DNA of 64,000 nucleotides from Treponema brennaborense. Lineage in GTDB: Bacteria > Spirochaetota > Spirochaetia > Treponematales > Treponemataceae. The DNA lies in the NCBI GenBank assembly GCA_023666275.1, contig JAMPCJ010000004.1, positions 171,712 to 235,711 of the forward strand, read 5' to 3'. The position numbers were made by a program, and so were the translations under genes. Positions 35,229-43,875 of the stretch are shown here, piece after piece. How positions within the stretch are numbered: position 1 is the stretch's first letter; each line of letters opens with the position of its first letter. Below the pieces are notes generated by a model. It did no database searches and was not told the origin of the DNA. It saw only the letters and a program-made list of their open reading frames with translations.

Positions 35229-36644
35229 ATGATTTATACTGACACAAGAGATAAAACGGTCAAAACAGATTTCAAAACCGCAACACTTAACGGAATGAAT
35301 GAAAAAACAGGCGGATTATACATGCCTGCTGAGTTTCCGAAACTTGACGGGAGTTTTTTTTCCGGCACGACGGAACCGTCTTTCCGAAATATCGCATTTG
35401 AAGCAGCGAAATTATATGTATCGCAGGAAATTCCCGACGCGGAACTGCAGGAACTGATCAATGACTGTTATCCGTTCAGTCCGCATGTCGTACCGATCGA
35501 TTCAGTAACATATATATTGGAACTTTTTCACGGTCCGACTTGCGCATTCAAAGATTTCGGCGCACGCTTTATGGCTCGCGTCATGTCATATTTCAACCGC
35601 GCGGAAAACAAGCCGCTGCATATCCTTGTTGCTACTTCCGGCGATACGGGGAGCGCCGTCGGAAGCGCGTTTCACAATGTCGAGGGACTCGACGTTACGA
35701 TTTTATATCCTTCGGGAAAAATAAGCCCGCTTCAGGAAAAACAATTATCTACATTTACCGGAAATGTCAGGGCGCTGTCAGTCGAGGGAACATTCGACGA
35801 CTGCCAGAAATTAGTCAAAACCGCTTTTACGGATACACAGCTCAGGAAAAAATTCCGCCTTTCTTCGGCAAACTCCATAAATATTTCCAGATTACTGCCG
35901 CAAAGTTTTTATTATATATACGCATCGCTTGTAGTGCGCAACAGAACTTTTTATGACAATAAAATCGAAAATCCGGAACTCATTGCTGTTGTGCCTTCCG
36001 GCAATTTCGGCAATTTGACATCGGGACTAATCGCAAAAGAAATGGGTGCGCCTATCGCGGGATTTGCAGCTGCTACCAATAAAAATCATACAATTCCCGA
36101 CTGGATTGCGGAAGGAACATACACACCGAGGGCCTCTGTATCAACATTGTCCAATGCAATGGATGTCGGAGCACCCAGCAATTACGAACGGATTGCATCA
36201 ATGTATACACTTGAACAAGTCAGGAGCATGTTCGCTTCGTATTGGCTTGACGATGAGGGAACAATCCAAGCTATCAGAAACTGCAATACGAGAACGGGAT
36301 ATATCATAGATCCGCACGGAGCCGTAGGATGGAAAGCATGGGATGATATACGGCACGGCGCCATGAAAAAACTTATGGACGGAACAAAAAATCAGCTGAA
36401 TGAACCGGGACTAACCCCGAACATTCCGGCATGGGCACCGGCAGTCGCAGACAGAAAGGCTGTAGGCATCATACTTGAAACAGCGCATCCTGCAAAATTC
36501 GGACAAACAGTAAAGGAAGCGATCGGACGGGAACCGCCAATTCCAAGCCGTCTTGAAAAAGTACTCTCTTTGCCGGACAGATCGATAAAAATGCCGGCGG
36601 ATTATGATTCGTTTAAAGAATGGCTTATGAACAATTTGGAATAG
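35229..36644 (+). CDS. thrC: Threonine synthase
   Basis: 471 aa, fold type II PLP enzyme converting O-phosphohomoserine to threonine. FHGPTCAFKDFGARF contains the PLP lysine. VATSGDTGSAVGSAF and VPSGNFGNLTSG are the phosphate-binding loops, and the long C-terminal tail fits the class of about 470 residues. AAGGG precedes the ATG. A TATACT at 35198-35203 may be the -10 box, but the -35 is poor. It stands alone, without thrA or thrB nearby. Confidence 0.95.
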   Translation: MIYTDTRDKTVKTDFKTATLNGMNEKTGGLYMPAEFPKLDGSFFSGTTEPSFRNIAFEAAKLYVSQEIPDAELQELINDCYPFSPHVVPIDSVTYILELFHGPTCAFKDFGARFMARVMSYFNRAENKPLHILVATSGDTGSAVGSAFHNVEGLDVTILYPSGKISPLQEKQLSTFTGNVRALSVEGTFDDCQKLVKTAFTDTQLRKKFRLSSANSINISRLLPQSFYYIYASLVVRNRTFYDNKIENPELIAVVPSGNFGNLTSGLIAKEMGAPIAGFAAATNKNHTIPDWIAEGTYTPRASVSTLSNAMDVGAPSNYERIASMYTLEQVRSMFASYWLDDEGTIQAIRNCNTRTGYIIDPHGAVGWKAWDDIRHGAMKKLMDGTKNQLNEPGLTPNIPAWAPAVADRKAVGIILETAHPAKFGQTVKEAIGREPPIPSRLEKVLSLPDRSIKMPADYDSFKEWLMNNLE

Positions 36645-36720
36645 CAGCACACTTAAAACTATCCGCTAAAACAGCACGCTTATTTTGCCAGCGCTTTTTG
36701 CTCCGCTTCTTCATGCAAGC

Positions 36721-37212
36721 TCACATTTTATCGTATTGCTGAATTTCTTCCGATAAATGCACGATTTCCACACCGGCGGCTTTAAGCATTTCCAAAGAAT
36801 CGGCAGAATCATGATATTTTTTTTCACAAACGACACGCTTTAAGCCGCAATTTATAATAAGCATCGCGCAGGTTCGGCACGGCGTCATTTTGCAATACAA
36901 TGTCGCACCGTCAATTGCGATACCGTATTTCGCAGCCTGACATATCGCATTTTGTTCCGCATGAACAGTTCTGACACAATGCTGGGTTTTTTCACCGTTT
37001 TCATGAATCATTTGCTTTAGCTGATGTCCGACATCATCGCAGTGCGGAAGTCCCGCCGGCGAACCGACATAACCGGTAACAAGCACTCTGTTATCTTTCG
37101 CAATAACACATCCGGATCTGCCGCGATCGCATGTAGCACGTTTCGCAACAGTTCGCGTTAATTCAATAAAATATTCATCCCATGCAGGACGCTGATATTT
37201 TTCTTCCGACAT
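36721..37212 (-). CDS. dCMP deaminase, ComEB-like
   Basis: 163 aa zinc deaminase. HAEQNAI holds the catalytic glutamate and first ligand, and PCRTCAMLI holds the two cysteine ligands. CVIAKDNRVLVTGYVGSPAG is typical of the dCMP deaminase group. It makes dUMP for thymidylate synthesis, which fits with the dUTPase gene at 50829. The ATG at 37212 has AGGAG upstream. It starts 23 bases after the chemoreceptor gene ends and may share its transcript. Confidence 0.92.
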   Translation of the reverse strand: MSEEKYQRPAWDEYFIELTRTVAKRATCDRGRSGCVIAKDNRVLVTGYVGSPAGLPHCDDVGHQLKQMIHENGEKTQHCVRTVHAEQNAICQAAKYGIAIDGATLYCKMTPCRTCAMLIINCGLKRVVCEKKYHDSADSLEMLKAAGVEIVHLSEEIQQYDKM

Positions 37213-37235
37213 CAAAGAAACTCCTGAATTTTATT

Positions 37236-39398
37236 TTACGCACTGAACGATGAAACTGTTCCTTCCATAATGGTTATCAATTCCGAAAGACGTCCCGTCT
37301 GACTGCTCATTTCTTTGAATTGAGAATTTATTTGAGAAAAGGACTGATTTATTTGTTCCAGCGTTGTTGTGTTTTCCGCCGCAATATCTTTGCATTTATC
37401 CATTACTTGATTTATGCCGCTCGCGGCATTTCTCATTTCGCGGTAGCCCGCAGCATTCACATTAACGGTATTTTGTACTTTGTCGATTGCTTCGAGCAGT
37501 TTTTTCGACAGCACAGCCAGCTGCGCTCCGGCATTTGTCATGGCTTTCACCTGCTCATTGACAATTTCAAGCGTATTGGTATTGGCATTGATGCCTTCCT
37601 GCACAGCTTTATGCATGTCCGTTATCAAATTGGAAATATTTCCGGTAGATTCGACAGATTTATCCGCAAGCGAGCGTATTTCCGCCGATATGACTTTAAA
37701 TCCCTTACCCCACTCGCCTGCATGCGTCGATTCAACCGCCGCATTAAACGCGAGCAAGTTCGTTTGTTCCGTAATTCCGTCAATAATTCCGACAATGGAT
37801 TCTATTTTTTCGCTATAGGCTTTGATTGCATCTGTTTTTGCCGCGGATTTTCTGACCTGATCGCCCATACTTCGAAGATCCTTGACTTTATTGTCGAAAA
37901 AAGAAACCAGATCCGAAAGCTGTCCGCTGATCGCCGCAGTTTCCTGCATTGTCTGCGTTTGAATTTGTTCCTGTTCGGCCGTGCGTTTGATGATGTCGGT
38001 AAGATTTCCGATTGAATTCGCGCCGTCATTGATGGCCTGCTGCTGGATTCCGCTGCGTTCCACAATAGTTGAAAGCGATCCCAATATTCTTTGCTGCGCG
38101 GAATCGGCATCTGCAAGCCCCGCCGAATAATCGCGGGCAAACAGTCCCAGCTGGCTGGTACTGAGCATCAGCCATTCAATCATAGCACGAAGACTTAACG
38201 GCTCGGAATTAAATGAAGCTATTTTTATGCCTTTTTCGGCACATGAATTGAGCAGCGGAACCATTTCCGCAAATCCGACGAATGCCGCTATACCGGCAAG
38301 CCCTTTTTTCATTTCTTTGTCTATGACAGCTTTTGCCTCCGCAAGAACTTCTTTCTGCGAACGTTTCATCTGATTCAGAACATGTATAATTACTTCGCAG
38401 CCGAACGGAGCAAGTTCATCTTTTGCCTTTTCGGCTCCGCTCATTATCTGACAGAATGTTGCATTCCAGTCTTCGCACAGAAATAAAATTCTTGTTTTTT
38501 CGGCATTCGGGACACCGACAGGCTTTACGCCTGTATTATGTATTCCCGCACGGCGCTGCGGTTCGGAAGCCTCAGCATCCCAGTATTCATCGATATTCTG
38601 CAATGTTACCGTTTTTAATTTCTGCATAAGACGCGGCTGAAAAGGCTTCCAGCCCGCTGCAATGCTGTTATATAGATGAATCACCGCATCGTGCCCCTGT
38701 GCGTATGTGCTGCAGACAACAGAGGCGGAAACCAATCCTTCATGCATTTTTTGCACAATCGTAGTGTCCAAATCATGGCACAAAACAAAAACATTTTTGC
38801 CTACTCCGGCATCGGCAACGCCCTGCGCAACGCCGGAAACAACGGAATTTCCCGTAACATACACAGCGTCTATATTTTTTGCTTTTGAAGCAACATACGC
38901 GCGCGCACGTTCCTGATCCGCATGAGCTTCGAACATATCGATAATTTGAACACGCGGATATTCTTTTGTCAGCGTATGCACAAAACTCCGATAACGCTGC
39001 GACATAACAAGCGCATCGAGCGAAGACGTTACAACAATTATCAAACTGCCGCCGGTCCGCAGCTTTTGGCCGATATGGCGCGCACAGGCAATGCCTTCAA
39101 ACCAAGCATCCGTTCCCACATAGCAAACCCGCTGCAGCGGAGCATCCGTAATATGATTAAAACTAACTTTCATGGCAGTAAGCTTTTTTTGCATGGCAGA
39201 GGAATGTTTTGAATGCTCTGTTTTCATGCGCTGACTCAAAATGCCATACGAAAAACGTGTTAAGGCGTCTGTCATTTCCGTAAATTCAGTGTCAAGACCG
39301 CGCTGCATAGTTTTTATTTTTTTCCGGCAGCTAAGCCAGCGCACACACATCACACATGACACACAAAAAAACAGCACACACATAATATATCCCGGCAT
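37236..39398 (-). CDS. Chemoreceptor with permuted sugar-binding-protein domain
   Basis: 720 aa. One membrane helix (residues about 4-25) is followed by KK-rich residues. Residues about 90-275 match the second half of a LacI/RbsB-type periplasmic-binding fold (VCYVGTDAWFEGIACARHIG, NIDAVYVTGNSVVSGVAQGV, FVLCHDLDTT). Residues about 305-415 match the first half (RILFLCEDWNATFCQIMSGA, GIAAFVGFAEMVPLLNSCAE). The C-terminus is a standard MCP signalling domain with hairpin EQTNLLAFNAAVESTHAGEW. No second membrane helix or HAMP domain is seen, so sensor and signalling parts seem to lie on the same, probably cytoplasmic, side. The ATG at 39398 has AGGAG upstream. Confidence 0.85.
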   Translation of the reverse strand: MPGYIMCVLFFCVSCVMCVRWLSCRKKIKTMQRGLDTEFTEMTDALTRFSYGILSQRMKTEHSKHSSAMQKKLTAMKVSFNHITDAPLQRVCYVGTDAWFEGIACARHIGQKLRTGGSLIIVVTSSLDALVMSQRYRSFVHTLTKEYPRVQIIDMFEAHADQERARAYVASKAKNIDAVYVTGNSVVSGVAQGVADAGVGKNVFVLCHDLDTTIVQKMHEGLVSASVVCSTYAQGHDAVIHLYNSIAAGWKPFQPRLMQKLKTVTLQNIDEYWDAEASEPQRRAGIHNTGVKPVGVPNAEKTRILFLCEDWNATFCQIMSGAEKAKDELAPFGCEVIIHVLNQMKRSQKEVLAEAKAVIDKEMKKGLAGIAAFVGFAEMVPLLNSCAEKGIKIASFNSEPLSLRAMIEWLMLSTSQLGLFARDYSAGLADADSAQQRILGSLSTIVERSGIQQQAINDGANSIGNLTDIIKRTAEQEQIQTQTMQETAAISGQLSDLVSFFDNKVKDLRSMGDQVRKSAAKTDAIKAYSEKIESIVGIIDGITEQTNLLAFNAAVESTHAGEWGKGFKVISAEIRSLADKSVESTGNISNLITDMHKAVQEGINANTNTLEIVNEQVKAMTNAGAQLAVLSKKLLEAIDKVQNTVNVNAAGYREMRNAASGINQVMDKCKDIAAENTTTLEQINQSFSQINSQFKEMSSQTGRLSELITIMEGTVSSFSA

Positions 39399-39431
39399 AC
39401 TTTCAGAACTCCTGCAAAAAAAACTGAAACT

Positions 39432-39460
39432 ATTATAACATGCGGAAAACATTATCACAA
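39432..39460 (-). promoter_or_regulatory. Promoter of chemoreceptor gene
   Basis: Minus-strand TTGTGA (39460..39455), 17-base spacer, TATAAT (39437..39432). It is placed 33 bases before the ATG. Confidence 0.7.
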
Positions 39461-39521
39461 GAAAATTATATTCTTTATACTATAATTTTTTATGCCCGCA
39501 AATTTAAAAGCCCGAAAGCAC

Positions 39522-39550
39522 TTGTTATTATCTTCGAACGAGAATATAAT
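39522..39550 (+). promoter_or_regulatory. Promoter of tmRNA gene
   Basis: TTGTTA (39522-39527), 17-base spacer, TATAAT (39545-39550). Predicted start is near 39557, six bases before the mature 5' end. Confidence 0.75.
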
Positions 39551-39562
39551 AGTGGTATTTCA

Positions 39563-39914
39563 GGGGATGCACCGGTTTCGACGGGTGTGTTCGCGGATTT
39601 GAACTGCAAGTGAGGCTGTCTGTCCTCCGAACAGACAACATCTATATCTGCCAACAACAATGACAGATACGCAATGGCAGCTTAACAGCCCGTTGCGCGG
39701 AAATCCTGCGGCGCCGCTCTGAGCAGCAGAATTTTCCGACGACAACCAGAGCTTGCCGCATATAGTGTCCGGTATATATGCGGGACTTTTACCGGAATAC
39801 GGGAACGACGCTTGCGGCGCTGACACCGTTCCCCGACAACTGCCTCGCGCCGATAAACTTGTAGAAGTTCTTGTCCCGTGCATTCGGACGGGGGTTCAAT
39901 TCCCCCCATCTCCA
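39563..39914 (+). ncRNA. ssrA: tmRNA
   Basis: 352-base transfer-messenger RNA. The 5' end GGGGATGCACCGGTTTCGAC and 3' end GGTTCAATTCCCCCCATCTCC-A form the alanyl-tRNA-like part, with acceptor GGGGATG pairing CATCTCC including the usual G-U pair. CCA is not encoded. The tag reading frame starts at GCC 39650 and ends with TAA at 39683-39685, encoding ANNNDRYAMAA. The tag ends in AMAA rather than the common ALAA. It rescues stalled ribosomes together with SmpB, which is not in the window. Confidence 0.95.
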
Positions 39915-40004
39915 TTATATTCGCAAAAAAATCAAAATTAAACGCGATTTGCTTCCCCTGCTTGTTTTTAAAATAGTTTTATCTTCAATTTTTATAAAAA
40001 TATC

Positions 40005-40034
40005 TTGACAGAACAATATAAAACATATTATAAA
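40005..40034 (+). promoter_or_regulatory. Promoter of TPR-greA-vWA genes
   Basis: TTGACA (40005-40010), 18-base spacer, TATAAA (40029-40034). It lies 73 bases before the ATG at 40107. Confidence 0.65.
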
Positions 40035-40106
40035 CTTTATTCCTTTTTATCAAAATCGCAGTTATCAATTGACTAAAACCTCCTTTTCAGTATAATTATT
40101 ATAAAT

Positions 40107-41039
40107 ATGTGTGCACAATCTGACAGCGAACTGATTTCCGCGTACGATTTTTTCAAATTCGGTGATCCTGCATCCGCAAAAAAAGTGCTGGAAAACGCAT
40201 TATCGGACAATTTGGAAAACAAAGATATAATGTTTGCTCTTCGGTGCGCAAATTTCTGGATTGCCCGCCTGAAAGAAAGCGATGCGATTTCGGATCTTTT
40301 TAAACAGGGGGAATATCTTATTTCATCATGGAAACGTTTTTCCATCGATATCAGGGATGCTGAAAACAAAACCGAACAGCCGTTATATGCCATAAAAAAA
40401 GGCATATTTCAGCATGCTTTGAATTGTTTCAACAGCGTTCTGGGCAACAGTCCGCAAAGTCAAAAAGCCATTGTGTTCAGCAGAATCGGACTTACTCAAA
40501 AAATGCTCGGTAATTATGAAAACGCTCTTTCGTTTTTAATGGACGCAAATGATGCAATGCAAAATTCGGCGGATGTACTGGCGAACATGGCAGACTGCTA
40601 TGCATTGTGCGGCGACGACAGAACCGCCAAAGTACTTTTCCGCGAGGCATTTTTCATCGATGCGCAGCTTATCGACATAGCATTGCTGGAATCGGAACTC
40701 ATTATCGGGCTGAAAAATAAAATATCCGGCAAAGGATACGAAGAAAGCATTTTGAAAGAATGGCTGCCTGTGTACGGGGTATTGTATGGAGTTCTTAATT
40801 TGCACCGCGAACTGCGCACGGCGGAAGTGTTTGAATTAAAACAAAATATTTATTCATTGGAAAATGAGCTGAAAGGAACCGCAAGCGATCCGAATTTGCT
40901 TATACCGCGGCTCATAAATCATTATTTTTGGCTTGTCGATTATTATAACACCGTACACGATGACAGGGCAAAAATAAATGAAATAATGCTGAAAATAAAA
41001 TTACTGGACGCTGATATATACGAAAAGTATGTCAAGTAG
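40107..41039 (+). CDS. Cytoplasmic TPR-repeat protein
   Basis: 310 aa without signal peptide. TPR-like helices include SAYDFFKFGDPASAKKVLEN, SRIGLTQKMLGNYENALSFL and NMADCYALCGDDRTAKVLFR. The C-terminal third is helical with no known motif. It ends 24 bases before greA and is likely co-transcribed with it. The giant GreA also has TPR-like parts, so the two may act together, by inference. No Shine-Dalgarno site is obvious. Confidence 0.75.
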   Translation: MCAQSDSELISAYDFFKFGDPASAKKVLENALSDNLENKDIMFALRCANFWIARLKESDAISDLFKQGEYLISSWKRFSIDIRDAENKTEQPLYAIKKGIFQHALNCFNSVLGNSPQSQKAIVFSRIGLTQKMLGNYENALSFLMDANDAMQNSADVLANMADCYALCGDDRTAKVLFREAFFIDAQLIDIALLESELIIGLKNKISGKGYEESILKEWLPVYGVLYGVLNLHRELRTAEVFELKQNIYSLENELKGTASDPNLLIPRLINHYFWLVDYYNTVHDDRAKINEIMLKIKLLDADIYEKYVK

Positions 41040-41063
41040 ACACGAAATTAGGAGTAACAAAGT

Positions 41064-43760
41064 ATGTCGGAAAATTTAATAGAATCGGTGCAGGAAATGC
41101 TGAACGAGGAAAAATGGACGCGCGCCGCCATTTCAAATTATTCAAAAAACAACTTTATCGAATTGGCGGACATTGTAAAAAAAACCGTCGAGGAAAACTG
41201 TATCGATGAAATAAAAACTATCTGCGATGAACATCTTTCCCGTTCAAAAAACAGCATTATCGGGCTGTATCTTGCGGGAATGCTTGGCTTGAAAAAACGC
41301 ACACTCGACAATTCATCACTTGTTACTCTTATAACAATATTTACCGACAATCACAAAAAGAATGTCGTCGAATATCTCGCGGAAAGCATTTTGGAAGAAG
41401 ACAGTTCGAATAAATTTGCACTGCGCACTCTTGCCGACTGTTATAAAGAAAACGGCGACGAACGGATTTGGAACATTTACGAAACAATTGTAAAACTGGA
41501 CTTTGAAGAAGCCGATATAGCGAAACTCCTAGCGGAACACTACGAAAAAGAAGGAAACAAAGAAACTGCCATCGATTTTTACAAAAAAGCCCTGCTGCGC
41601 TATGTTGCGCGCAAATCCGTCAATCAAGTAAAAACAATATGGACAAAACTCATTTCCGAAATTCCGGAAGAAATCGACTTTTTTTATCTTGTTCAGCGGA
41701 AATTCGCAAAAGCGGTAAGCGAAGAAAAAAGCGAACCGTTATTGCAGGAATTATATGTCTACTATAAAGACGAAAAAAAATGGGACACCGCAATCGATAT
41801 TCTTAAACTCATTCTTGCCATAGACGAAAAAGACAACTGGGCGCGCAAAGAAATTATAGAATGTTTCCGCGGAAAATACGAAAATCACAGTCAGCTCGAA
41901 GATTGTATCCGCATTTCGAATTTTAACTACAGCTGGCGCAATATTTTCGAAGCGATTGCCGATTTTGAAAAACATATCGCATTCGACGCAAAAAATTTCG
42001 TATTTCACCGATCGTGGGGTGTCGGAATTATCCGTTCTGTCAAACGAGACGACATAGTTATCAATTTCGGAAAAAAACACGGAATAAAAACCATGTCATT
42101 AAAGATGGCGGTTGAAGCGCTTCAGCCGCTTGCAAAAGATCATATTTGGGTTTTAAAAGCAACAAAGTCAAAAGACGAACTCGCGAAAAAAATAAAAGAA
42201 GACAAAGTTTGGGCATTAAAAACGATTATCAAAAGTTTTGATAATAACTGCGATTTCAAACGCATCAAAGCCGAACTTGTTCCAAGCATTTTATCCGCCG
42301 GCGAATGGGTCAGCTGGAATACTGCCGCAAAAAAAATACTGGAAAACGATGCGACATTCGGCGTGAATACCAATAATATCGCAATGTATACGGTGAGAGA
42401 ACGGGCTATTTCGCAGGAAGAAAAATTGGCAAACGAATTCAAGGCGCAAAAGAATTTCTTTTCAAGAATCGATATTTTGATGAAATTCGCCGAAGAAGCC
42501 GACACGGAATCCGAATTGTTTACCGATATGTTTTCGTATTTCACCGGCTATTTGCGGGCGTTCAGTTCCGTAAACGAACAAACAGTCGCCGCATATCTTA
42601 TAATACGAAAAATCGTTTCGGATCATCCGCATTTAAATCCGGGCATACAATATACTTTTGCGCAGCTTTTTTCCAAAATCGAAAATCCGAATGAAATGTA
42701 TCTTGCATTGAAAAATCCGAAACACATATCACTGCGCGAAAATTACCTTGAATGCATCAAAAACTTTTTGCCGGACTGGGCGGATATCTACATAAAGCTT
42801 TTCCCGACAGCGCTTCAGCCTGAAATTCTTGCCACGCTTGTCGAAAACGGGCATGCAGATAAAGTAACGCAGCTTGCCCTGACGGCATTTGAAAATTACA
42901 GAGATTACCGTGAGGCCGTCATCTTTTTCTTTGAAAAATCACAGGATGAAGAATGGTTCGCTGCCGCCGATATTCCGTATGAAAAACAATTGATTACGCT
43001 GATACATATTCTCGATCTCACGTACCGTGAAATATCGAACCACAGAGAAACAACGGAAAACCGAAAAATAAATAAACATGTGCAGAAATTGCTGTTTGAC
43101 AACAATGACACTTTGCTGCAATATATGCTTGTCCATGACATTGATACAATTACGCGGCTGTATACGCTCGTCGACGATGTGAAAGATCTCGATCCGAGCA
43201 AAAAAATGAATATGCGCAATCGTATTCTGGAGAAAAATCCCGGCTTTAAATTTTACGGTGTGGAAGAAAAAACCATTGCTTCCAGAGGTCTTATTGTTAC
43301 AAGCAAATTGTACGACGAAAAACAGAAACTGCTTGAGCATCTCCTGACGGTTGAAGTGCCGGCAAATTCAAAAGAAATCGGAGAAGCGCTTGCAATGGGC
43401 GACTTGCGTGAAAACGCAGAATACAAAGCAGCGAGAGAACGGCAAACACAACTCAATGCTACTGTTACCCGCCTTCAAGATGAAATTGACCGTGCGCAGG
43501 TTTTCGATCCCACCACAATCACAACAGCGCGTGTTTCTTTCGGCACGACAGTAACACTCAGCAACAAGCAAACCGGAACAACGGAAACATACACAATTCT
43601 CGGTCCATGGGAATCAGATCCGGAAAACGGTGTTATTTCCTATATGTCTCCGTTCGGCAATGCAATTCTCAACAGCAAAGAACAAGATGATCTTTCTTTT
43701 ACAATCAATGAACGTGAATTCGAATACCGCGTTGAATCAATAGCAGCAGCGTCATTTTAA
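41064..43760 (+). CDS. greA: GreA with very long N-terminal helical extension
   Basis: 898 aa, while ordinary GreA has about 158. The last 160 residues are a full GreA: a coiled coil with the acidic tip GDLRENAEYKAARE, whose Asp and Glu coordinate magnesium for RNA cleavage in backtracked polymerase, then a C-terminal FKBP-like domain (SYMSPFGNAILNSKEQDDLS). The first 740 residues are charged and helical with TPR-like stretches (EHYEKEGNKETAIDFYKKAL). A CarD/Tudor-like patch (FHRSWGVGIIRSVKRDDIVI) lies near residue 315. AGGAG precedes the ATG. Confidence 0.9.
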   Translation: MSENLIESVQEMLNEEKWTRAAISNYSKNNFIELADIVKKTVEENCIDEIKTICDEHLSRSKNSIIGLYLAGMLGLKKRTLDNSSLVTLITIFTDNHKKNVVEYLAESILEEDSSNKFALRTLADCYKENGDERIWNIYETIVKLDFEEADIAKLLAEHYEKEGNKETAIDFYKKALLRYVARKSVNQVKTIWTKLISEIPEEIDFFYLVQRKFAKAVSEEKSEPLLQELYVYYKDEKKWDTAIDILKLILAIDEKDNWARKEIIECFRGKYENHSQLEDCIRISNFNYSWRNIFEAIADFEKHIAFDAKNFVFHRSWGVGIIRSVKRDDIVINFGKKHGIKTMSLKMAVEALQPLAKDHIWVLKATKSKDELAKKIKEDKVWALKTIIKSFDNNCDFKRIKAELVPSILSAGEWVSWNTAAKKILENDATFGVNTNNIAMYTVRERAISQEEKLANEFKAQKNFFSRIDILMKFAEEADTESELFTDMFSYFTGYLRAFSSVNEQTVAAYLIIRKIVSDHPHLNPGIQYTFAQLFSKIENPNEMYLALKNPKHISLRENYLECIKNFLPDWADIYIKLFPTALQPEILATLVENGHADKVTQLALTAFENYRDYREAVIFFFEKSQDEEWFAAADIPYEKQLITLIHILDLTYREISNHRETTENRKINKHVQKLLFDNNDTLLQYMLVHDIDTITRLYTLVDDVKDLDPSKKMNMRNRILEKNPGFKFYGVEEKTIASRGLIVTSKLYDEKQKLLEHLLTVEVPANSKEIGEALAMGDLRENAEYKAARERQTQLNATVTRLQDEIDRAQVFDPTTITTARVSFGTTVTLSNKQTGTTETYTILGPWESDPENGVISYMSPFGNAILNSKEQDDLSFTINEREFEYRVESIAAASF

Positions 43761-43793
43761 TTCAATTCATATTTGCCGAAAATAAACGGCGCA

Positions 43794-43821
43794 GCAGATT
43801 TCGAATCAATTCGAAATCTGC
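43794..43821. repeat. Perfect 12-bp inverted repeat after greA
   Basis: GCAGATTTCGAA (43794-43805), loop TCAA, TTCGAAATCTGC (43810-43821). It lies between greA and the vWA gene. No T run follows on either strand, so it may be an RNA processing or stability hairpin, a weak terminator or an operator. Confidence 0.7.
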
Positions 43822-43875
43822 GCTTACAGGAACGGCTGAAATTTCTGTACAATTTTAAATATATAAGGTATAAAC

